Positions 57,946 to 64,000 of a stretch of 64,000 bases of DNA are shown one piece after another (the first letter of the stretch is position 1; each line of letters opens with the position of its first letter). Where the stretch lies: positions 1 through 64,000 of the forward strand of contig NZ_DASYHS010000216.1 in the NCBI RefSeq assembly GCF_035998295.1, written 5' to 3'. Under the pieces are notes generated by a model. It was not told where the DNA came from, did not search any database, and was given only the letters and a program-made list of their open reading frames with translations. This DNA comes from DASYHS01 sp035998295 (GTDB lineage: Bacteria; Pseudomonadota; Alphaproteobacteria; Azospirillales; Azospirillaceae). A program made the position numbers and the translations under genes.

Positions 57946-60900
57946 ATGCCCGAAGGCATCGTCATTTCGACGGAAGATCAATTCTCACGTGCCGCGGCTT
58001 GGGACCCGGATCGCGCTGCCATCGAGATGGTATCGCGGACCATCAGCTATCATGCGCTGGCGCGGTCCGCCAATCTCGTCGCGCGTCAACTGGAGGCGCA
58101 CGGGTTCCGTACGGGAGACATCATCGCACTCCAGGGGAGGGTGTCTCCGGAGATCGTGACGGCGACCCTGGGATGCTTGCACGCCGGCCTGGTATTCTTG
58201 CTCATCGATCCCGAGCTGCCGCTGGCGCAGCGCGAGGCGATGGTCGCTCAGGCGCGGCCGAAAGGAGTTCTCCACGTCGGGGCGGAGGACGAAACCCCGA
58301 GCTACGGGGGCGTGCCTGCGCTCAGGATCGGCTTCGATGCCAACGCCGGAACGGCGCCGGCGCCGAAGCCGGGCAGTCCGGACCTCGATGCCCCCGCCTA
58401 CGTCTTCTTCACATCCGGAACGACGGGCGTCCCGAAAGGCGTACTGGGGCGCAGCGGCGGGCTCGCGCAGTTCCTGGCCTGGGAGCGCGAGACCTTCGCG
58501 GTCGGGGCGCAGGACAAGACCAGCCTGCTGACGGGTCTCTCCTTCGACGTCGTCCTGCGCGACATGCTGCTGCCGTTGGTTTCCGGCGCGACGCTGTGCC
58601 TGCCGCCGCCCGGCATGGGCCGTGACGGCCGATCGGTGCTTGCCTGGATCGAGGCGGCGGGTATCACCCTGATGCATGCCGTTCCCAGCCTCGCGCGCTC
58701 TTGGCTGTCCGCCGCGGGCGGGATTCTTCCCAACCCTACGCTCACGCGGTCGCTGTTCGCCGGCGAACCGCTCACGTCGGCACTGGTCGGCGAGTGGCGC
58801 GCGCGGTTTCCCAACGCCGAGGTCGTCAACCTCTACGGCCCCACGGAAACGACCCTGGCCAAGTTCTTCTACCGCGTTCCCACGGAGCCGGCGCAGGGGA
58901 TCCAGGCCGTCGGTCGGCCGCTGCCCGAGACCCAAGCCGTCATCCTCGACCCCGGCGGCCTTGCGCCCCTGGCGCAGGGCGCCGCCGGGCTGGTCGGAAT
59001 CCGGACCCGCTATCCGTCGCTGGGCTACCTGAACGCAGCTCGGGAGCAGGCGGCGCGCTTCGTCGACCTGCCGGGCGGCCCGACCTATCTCACCGGCGAC
59101 CTGGGCTTCATCGATCATGACGGCCTGCTGCATCTGGCGGGACGCATGGACCACCAGGTCAAGATCAACGGCGTGCGGGTGGAGCCGGACGGCGTCGCCG
59201 CGCGGCTGCAGGAGCACCCGGCCGTGCGCAATGCGGCCGTGATCGCGCAGCCTTCGTCCGGGCGTGGCGACCCGAGCTTGGTCGCCTACTACGTCCCCGA
59301 CGATCCGGCGGCCGGCGATCTGTCGCGGGACCTGAGGGACTATCTCGCCGACCGCCTGCCCTCGGCCATGATCCCCGGCCTGTTCGTCGGGCTGGCCGCT
59401 TTCCCGCTCACGGCCAACGGCAAGCTCGACCGGAAGGCCCTGGCGCTTTCCCAGGCACGCCATGCGCCGTTCGTGGCGCCGCGCGATCCCCTGGAGGCGA
59501 CCGTCCTTTCCGCGTGGACGGAAGTCCTCCGCCGGGAGGATCTGGGCGTCGAGCATGATTTCTTCGCGGCCGGCGGCGACTCCCTGGCGGCCGCTGAAAT
59601 CTGCGCCCTGCTCACCGATGCGCTGGGCGGCGTCGTCGAGCCCCGGCTGCTGGTGACCCACGCCACGCCGGCGCGGCTTGCCGCGCATCTCAGGAACGCG
59701 CCACGCCTGGACCTGCCGGCGCTTCCCGTCGCAGAGGATCGGGACCGGTACCGGCTGTCCCCGCAGCAGCGGCGTTACTACGCGACCTTCGTCGAGCAGG
59801 AGAACCGGTCCTGGTGCAACATGGTCGCGGAAATCCCGTTGCCCCCGACGGCCGACCGGGAATCGGTCGCCACGGCGCTACGCCGGATCGCCGCACGGCA
59901 CGACAGCCTGCGCCTGCGCTTCGTGCGGGACGGCGGCGAGATCCGGCAGGAGTATGGGCCGGACCGTCCGATAGAGGTCGCGCAGGTCGATCTCTCCCCG
60001 AACCCGGAGCGGGAGCGGCCCGCCGCCGTCCTGGCCTTGCGCATCGAGGAAGGCGAACGGGTCATCCCGGTCGACCGCTGGCCTCTGTTTCGCGCGACCT
60101 TGATCCATGTCGGGCCGCATGACAGGCGGCTGCTGTGGAACATCCATCACCTCGGAAGCGACGGACGCAGCCAGGGCCTCCTCGCCGCCGAACTGAAGGA
60201 GATCCTCTGGGCGGCGGCCGAAGGCCGCGTTCCCGAGCTTCCCGCGCTGCCGCGCCAGTACCGCGACTTCTCGGAGTGGTACAATTCACCGTACGGGCCG
60301 GCGGCGGTCCCCGGGCACCGTTCCTACTGGCGCTCCCTCCATGCCGAGCCCTATCGGCGGCCGCATATCGCCCAGTATCGCGACGAGACGCCCACGGCCC
60401 GCGCGCATGCGCTGAAATTCGTCCTGCCGGATACCCTCACCGCGTCGATCCGCAGTGCCGCCCGCGATCTCCGGACCACGCCCTTCATCATCCTGATCAG
60501 CGGCTACGTCGGTTTCTGCCACGCCTTGTGCGGGACCGACGACATGGTCGTCGCGACGCCGATCGCCGGACGCGATCATCCCGACGTCGCGCATCTGATC
60601 GGCAACTTCATTTCGCTGATCACGGTCCGCAGCCGCCTGTCGCCGGACGCCAGCTTCGCCGACCTCGTGGCGCGCATGCGAACGCAGGTCCCCGAGGGGG
60701 CCGCCCACCAGGCTTTCCAGTATGACGAGCTGATGGCCGAGCTCGGCCACCCGATGGACCCCGACCGGTTTCCGCTGACCACCTTCTCGATGAACTACAT
60801 GCCAGTGCCGGGGCAGCCGGTCGGCACGCGCGAGCGGATGGCCCACGACCTGGGCTTCGAAGTGAAATACGACCTTCTCCTCATGGTGCGCGACTACAGC

Positions 60901-61143
60901 GACGCGATCGCGTTCGAGTTCCAGTACCGGTCCGCGGTGTTCACGCCCGACGAGGCGGAAGCGCTGGCCGCGCGGTACGTCTCCGGGCTTGCGGCGAGCT
61001 TGGCGGCACCGACGGCGATCCTCGACCGAACGGCCGGCCCGGAGCTGGCCAGCGTGACCGCCCGCGTGACCCTGCCGGCGGCCTCCCTAGCGGGCGCTCC
61101 CCGCAGGACCGCCGCACCGACCGTCCTTTCGGAGCCGTCATGA
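57946..61143 (+). CDS. Nonribosomal peptide synthetase, A-T-C single module
   Basis: A 1065-residue enzyme. Adenylation domain about 1-500: FFTSGTTGVPKG (154-165), NLYGPTETT (295-303), YLTGDLGF (381-388), GRMDHQVKINGVRVE (399-413) and NGKLDRK (491-497). Carrier domain about 515-585 with phosphopantetheine Ser546 in FFAAGGDSLAA. Condensation domain about 600-1035 with HHLGSDG (734-740) matching HHxxxDG. No thioesterase or reductase. My hand-read specificity residues are D-V-R-H-L-A-L-L-A-K; Asp at the first position suggests an amino acid. The start is the ATG after an AT-rich leader; an upstream TTG reading is less likely. Confidence 0.9.
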   Translation: MPEGIVISTEDQFSRAAAWDPDRAAIEMVSRTISYHALARSANLVARQLEAHGFRTGDIIALQGRVSPEIVTATLGCLHAGLVFLLIDPELPLAQREAMVAQARPKGVLHVGAEDETPSYGGVPALRIGFDANAGTAPAPKPGSPDLDAPAYVFFTSGTTGVPKGVLGRSGGLAQFLAWERETFAVGAQDKTSLLTGLSFDVVLRDMLLPLVSGATLCLPPPGMGRDGRSVLAWIEAAGITLMHAVPSLARSWLSAAGGILPNPTLTRSLFAGEPLTSALVGEWRARFPNAEVVNLYGPTETTLAKFFYRVPTEPAQGIQAVGRPLPETQAVILDPGGLAPLAQGAAGLVGIRTRYPSLGYLNAAREQAARFVDLPGGPTYLTGDLGFIDHDGLLHLAGRMDHQVKINGVRVEPDGVAARLQEHPAVRNAAVIAQPSSGRGDPSLVAYYVPDDPAAGDLSRDLRDYLADRLPSAMIPGLFVGLAAFPLTANGKLDRKALALSQARHAPFVAPRDPLEATVLSAWTEVLRREDLGVEHDFFAAGGDSLAAAEICALLTDALGGVVEPRLLVTHATPARLAAHLRNAPRLDLPALPVAEDRDRYRLSPQQRRYYATFVEQENRSWCNMVAEIPLPPTADRESVATALRRIAARHDSLRLRFVRDGGEIRQEYGPDRPIEVAQVDLSPNPERERPAAVLALRIEEGERVIPVDRWPLFRATLIHVGPHDRRLLWNIHHLGSDGRSQGLLAAELKEILWAAAEGRVPELPALPRQYRDFSEWYNSPYGPAAVPGHRSYWRSLHAEPYRRPHIAQYRDETPTARAHALKFVLPDTLTASIRSAARDLRTTPFIILISGYVGFCHALCGTDDMVVATPIAGRDHPDVAHLIGNFISLITVRSRLSPDASFADLVARMRTQVPEGAAHQAFQYDELMAELGHPMDPDRFPLTTFSMNYMPVPGQPVGTRERMAHDLGFEVKYDLLLMVRDYSDAIAFEFQYRSAVFTPDEAEALAARYVSGLAASLAAPTAILDRTAGPELASVTARVTLPAASLAGAPRRTAAPTVLSEPS

Positions 61144-62048
61144 CCTCGACCGCCCTCGTCCCGTCCAAGGTCCCGTACGTCGAACTGGCCCTTCTCCTCG
61201 TGCTCGCGACGCTCTGGGGCGCGTCCTACACCTTGATCAAGGTCGCCGTGGAGACCGTACCGCCGCTGACGCTGATGGCGGTGCGCACGGTCATCGCGAG
61301 CGCCATCCTCTGGGCGCTGGTTCAGGCGCGCGGGATCGCCGTCCCGCGCGACTTCGCCACCTGGCGCAAGTTCATGTTCCAGGCGACGATGAACAGCGTA
61401 CTGCCGTTCACGCTGATCGCCTGGGCCGAGCAGACCGTCACCGCGGGCGTCGCCACGATCATCAACTCGGCGGCTCCGATCCTGACCTTCCTGCTGTCAT
61501 GGCTGCTTCTCGGGCAAGCCGAGGCGTCGTTTCGCAAGCTGCTCGGAACGATCGCCGGCCTTGCGGGCATAATTCTGCTGATCGGTTTCGATGCGCTGCG
61601 CGGCTTCGAGCAGGGCGTCCTGGCCCAGTTCGCGCTCGTCGTGGCAACCCTGTGCTACGCGGTCGCCGCGATTTACGGACGGAACTTCAAGGGGCTCGAT
61701 TCCATGCTCCCGGCGGCCGGGTCGCTTCTCTGCGGCGCCGTCGTGCTGGTGCCCGCGAGCCTTCTCTTCGACCGGCCGTGGGACCTTGCCCCTTCGGTCG
61801 AATCCATGGTCGCGATCGTCCTGCTGGCAGTCTTCTCGACGGCCCTCGCCTTCGTCATCTACTTCCGCCTGATCAAGACCCTGGGGCCGGTCGGCACGAC
61901 GAGCCAAGCCTATCTGCGCGTGCCGATCGGTGTCTTCGCCGGGGTGCTGATCCTGGGCGAGCCCGTCGCGGGCAGCGCGATGATCGGTCTCGTGCTGGTC
62001 GTGGCCGGCGTCGCGGCGATAACGATACCCAAGAAGAAACGGACGTAG
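61140..62048 (+). CDS. EamA/RhaT-family (DMT) exporter coupled to the NRPS
   Basis: A 302-residue inner-membrane protein with ten predicted helices in two EamA repeats: TLWGASYTLIKVAVETVPPLTLMAVRTVIAS in the first and AFVIYFRLIKTLGPVGTTSQAYLRVPIGVFAGVLILGEP in the second, with a basic tail PKKKRT. Its ATG overlaps the NRPS stop (ATGA), so the two are translationally coupled. Export of the NRPS product is the natural reading. It ends 10 bases before the convergent map gene. Confidence 0.9.
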   Translation: MTSTALVPSKVPYVELALLLVLATLWGASYTLIKVAVETVPPLTLMAVRTVIASAILWALVQARGIAVPRDFATWRKFMFQATMNSVLPFTLIAWAEQTVTAGVATIINSAAPILTFLLSWLLLGQAEASFRKLLGTIAGLAGIILLIGFDALRGFEQGVLAQFALVVATLCYAVAAIYGRNFKGLDSMLPAAGSLLCGAVVLVPASLLFDRPWDLAPSVESMVAIVLLAVFSTALAFVIYFRLIKTLGPVGTTSQAYLRVPIGVFAGVLILGEPVAGSAMIGLVLVVAGVAAITIPKKKRT

Positions 62049-62058
62049 GACCCGGTCG

Positions 62059-62844
62059 TCACGCCAGCGTGAAGACCTCGACGCCGTCCCCGGTGACGCC
62101 GACGGAGTGCTCGAACTGGGCCGAGAGCGTGCGGTCGCGGGTCACTGCCGTCCAGCCGTCGGCCAATACCTTCACCTCGGGCCGGCCGGCGTTCAGCATC
62201 GGCTCCACCGTGAAGATCATGCCCGGCTCCAGCACCACGCCCGTGCCGGGCCGGCCGTAGTGCAGCACCTGCGGTGCATCGTGGAACACACGGCCGACGC
62301 CGTGGCCGCAGAAGTCGCGAACGACCGAGAAGCGTTCGCGTCGCGCCACGGTCTCGATGGCATGGCCGACATCGCCCAGCGTGGCGCCGGGGCGGATCGC
62401 GGCGAGGCCCGCCGCCAGCGCTTCCCTGGCCGCGCCCACCAGACGGGCCGCCTTCACCGGCACCCGGCCCACTTCGTAGGTGCGGCTCGAATCGCCGTGC
62501 CAGCCGTCGAGCACGGGCGTGACGTCGACGTTCACGACGTCGCCCTCGGCCAGGACCTTGTCGTCGGACGGGATGCCGTGGGTGACGACGTGGTTGACCG
62601 AGATGCAGGTCGCATGGCGGTAGCCCTGGTAGCCGATCGTGGCCGGCACGGCGCCGGCCGCGCGCATGAACACCTCGCACAGCCGGTCGAGCTCGCCGGT
62701 CGAGATCCCGGGGCGGATATGGCCGGCGACGAAGTCGAGCGTCTCGGCGGCGAGCCGTCCGGCGCGGCGCATCCCCTCGAAGCCTTTGCTCCCGTGGAGC
62801 GGGATCGGTTGGCCGGTCCCGTCGCGCTGGGTGGAATGCCGCAT
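62059..62844 (-). CDS. map: Methionine aminopeptidase, type I
   Basis: A 261-residue dinuclear metalloprotease removing N-terminal Met. The pita-bread core shows GYQGYRHATCISVNHVVTHGIPSDDKVL (His in NHVVTHGIP), VNVDVTPVLDGWHGDSSRTY (metal Asp), FCGHGVGRVFHDAP (His) and GMIFTVEPML (Glu), with QFEHSVGVT supplying the last Glu. The start MRHSTQRD includes a short N-terminal extension. Convergent with the NRPS exporter. Confidence 0.96.
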   Translation of the reverse strand: MRHSTQRDGTGQPIPLHGSKGFEGMRRAGRLAAETLDFVAGHIRPGISTGELDRLCEVFMRAAGAVPATIGYQGYRHATCISVNHVVTHGIPSDDKVLAEGDVVNVDVTPVLDGWHGDSSRTYEVGRVPVKAARLVGAAREALAAGLAAIRPGATLGDVGHAIETVARRERFSVVRDFCGHGVGRVFHDAPQVLHYGRPGTGVVLEPGMIFTVEPMLNAGRPEVKVLADGWTAVTRDRTLSAQFEHSVGVTGDGVEVFTLA

Positions 62845-62855
62845 CCCGTTCCCTC

Positions 62856-64000
62856 TCAGTGGCGGAAGTGGCGCATGCCCGTGAAGACCATGGCAAGGCC
62901 CTTCTCGTCGGCGGCCGCCACGACCTCGGCGTCGCGCATGCTGCCGCCGGGCTGGATCACCGCCGTGGCGCCCGCCTCGGCGGCGGCCAGCAGCCCGTCG
63001 GCGAAGGGGAAGAAGGCGTCCGACGCCACCACCGAGCCGACCGCGCCCGGCTGGGCGAGGCCGGCGGCCTTCGCGGCGTCGGCGGATTTCCAGGCGGCGA
63101 TGCGCGAGCTGTCGACGCGGCTCATCTGCCCGGCGCCGATGCCGACCGTGGCCCCGCCCCTGGCATAGACGATCGCGTTCGACTTGACGTGCTTGGCGAC
63201 CCGGAAGGCGAACAGCATGTCGCGCAGTTCCGTTTCGCTCGGGGCGCGCTTCGTCACCACGCGCAGCTCACCCGGGCTGATGCGCCCGTCGTCGCGGGTC
63301 TGGAGCAGGAAGCCGCCTGCGACCGAGCGCACGGTCGTGCCGGCCTCGGCCGGGTCGGGCATCGCGCCGGTCAGCAGCACCCGCAGGTTCTTCTTCGCGC
63401 CGAGTACGCGTCGCGCCTCCTCGTCGGCGCCGGGCGCGATCACGACCTCGGCGAACAGCTTCGCGATCGCCTCGGCCGTTTCGCCGTCCAGCGTGCGGTT
63501 CACCGCGATGATGCCGCCGAAGGCCGAGACCGGATCACAGGCAAGCGCCTGGCCGTAGGCGTCGAGCAGCGTGGCCGCGACCGCGACGCCGCAGGGATTG
63601 GCATGCTTGATGATCGCGACCGCCGGCTCCTCGAACTCCGCCACCAGCTCGAAGGCGGCGTCCGTATCGTTGAGGTTGTTGTAGCTGAGCTCCTTGCCCT
63701 GGAGCTGGGTCGCGGTCGCGATGCCGGGCCGGCGCTCGCCGGTCACGTAGAAGGCGGCGCTCTGGTGCGGGTTCTCGCCGTAGCGCAGCGTCTGGCGCAG
63801 CTCGCCCGCGATCGTCACCCGCTTCGCGAACGCCTCGCCTTCGACGCCGGCGAACCAGCGGCCGATCGCGGCGTCGTAGGCTGCCGTGCGCGCGTAGGCG
63901 GCGCCGGCGAGCCGGCGGCGCAGCGCCGCCGTCGTGGCGTCGCCGTTCGCGCGCATCTCCTCCATCACGGCGGCGTAGTCGGCCGGGTCGGTGACGACCG
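62856..64000 (-). CDS. purH: Bifunctional purine biosynthesis protein PurH, C-terminal part (5' end beyond window)
   Basis: The frame runs open to the window edge (about 381 codons visible), so the N-terminal IMP cyclohydrolase part is cut off. The visible AICAR transformylase domain includes GENPHQSAAFYV, ELSYNNLNDTDAAFELVAEF, AIIKHANPCGVAV with catalytic Lys and His, VSAFGGIIAVNR and QMSRVDSSRIA, ending FFPFADGLLAAAEAGATAVIQPGGSMRD. It converts AICAR to FAICAR and IMP. Ends 11 bases before map on the same strand. Confidence 0.95.
   Translation of the reverse strand, partial: VVTDPADYAAVMEEMRANGDATTAALRRRLAGAAYARTAAYDAAIGRWFAGVEGEAFAKRVTIAGELRQTLRYGENPHQSAAFYVTGERRPGIATATQLQGKELSYNNLNDTDAAFELVAEFEEPAVAIIKHANPCGVAVAATLLDAYGQALACDPVSAFGGIIAVNRTLDGETAEAIAKLFAEVVIAPGADEEARRVLGAKKNLRVLLTGAMPDPAEAGTTVRSVAGGFLLQTRDDGRISPGELRVVTKRAPSETELRDMLFAFRVAKHVKSNAIVYARGGATVGIGAGQMSRVDSSRIAAWKSADAAKAAGLAQPGAVGSVVASDAFFPFADGLLAAAEAGATAVIQPGGSMRDAEVVAAADEKGLAMVFTGMRHFRH

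Noticed and set aside
57946..62048. Siderophore cluster
   Set aside because: There is no receptor, TonB-dependent transporter, hydroxylase, isochorismate or other siderophore gene nearby, so a siderophore is not supported.

Overview
The window is about 70% GC, densely coded, with short or overlapping intergenic gaps and almost complete absence of AT-rich DNA. The gene content (large 180-kDa NAD-glutamate dehydrogenase, the CnoX/LON-domain/Trm112/DUF971 cluster, CobS/CobT, a cyanide-insensitive-type bd oxidase, ECF41 sigma factor) suggests a chromosome segment of a free-living alphaproteobacterium, most likely of the Rhodospirillales type; the species cannot be named from this sequence alone. 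I see no rRNA, phage, insertion sequence, CRISPR array, plasmid or replication functions.

Layout. 1-5.2 kb: tail of an MFS transporter, then a minus-strand polyamine-type ABC importer operon (binding protein, ATPase, two permeases) followed by an unknown co-directional gene. 5.5-6.8 kb: SnoaL-like protein plus AraC regulator. 6.8-9.6 kb: conserved housekeeping cluster DUF971, Trm112, LON-like, CnoX thioredoxin, and a ProXp-type editing protein. 9.7-9.9 kb: two identical tRNA-Gly(GCC) genes behind a good sigma70 promoter. 10-24 kb: many small stress, detoxification and regulator modules (SDRs, RidA, GSTs, an ECF41 sigma factor with its carboxymuconolactone-decarboxylase partner, ArsR/SRPBCC, TetR/SDR, AraC/SRPBCC-VOC, three exporters). 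23.2-32.8 kb: universal stress protein, lipoprotein, FAD oxidoreductase, the very large glutamate dehydrogenase, and a glycosyltransferase-like protein. 32.9-35.8 kb: a zone of decay with two gene remnants around an intact DJ-1/PfpI gene, then a GAF histidine kinase and MgtC. 35.9-41.8 kb: membrane phosphatase-superfamily protein, FkbM methyltransferase, cobC, cobS, cobT, diheme cytochrome c and a strong terminator.

41.8-48.4 kb holds the most coherent accessory system: promoter, operator-like inverted repeat, APC amine permease, glutamine-synthetase-like ligase, aldehyde dehydrogenase, iron alcohol dehydrogenase and class I glutamine amidotransferase. Together these read as a complete gamma-glutamylation route for an amino alcohol such as ethanolamine, parallel to the Puu putrescine pathway but with an alcohol dehydrogenase in place of the amine oxidase.

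48.4-57.7 kb: MFS transporter, CioAB-type quinol oxidase, a MarR-acetyltransferase fusion with an EamA exporter, a CmlA/FloR-type drug exporter, and a divergent LysR/aldo-keto reductase pair. 57.9-62.0 kb: an orphan one-module nonribosomal peptide synthetase of unusual order (adenylation, carrier, terminal condensation domain) translationally coupled to an EamA exporter, behind a locally AT-rich leader. The window closes with map and the 3' part of purH, both on the minus strand.

All functions are read by eye from translated sequence and motifs; no database search was possible.
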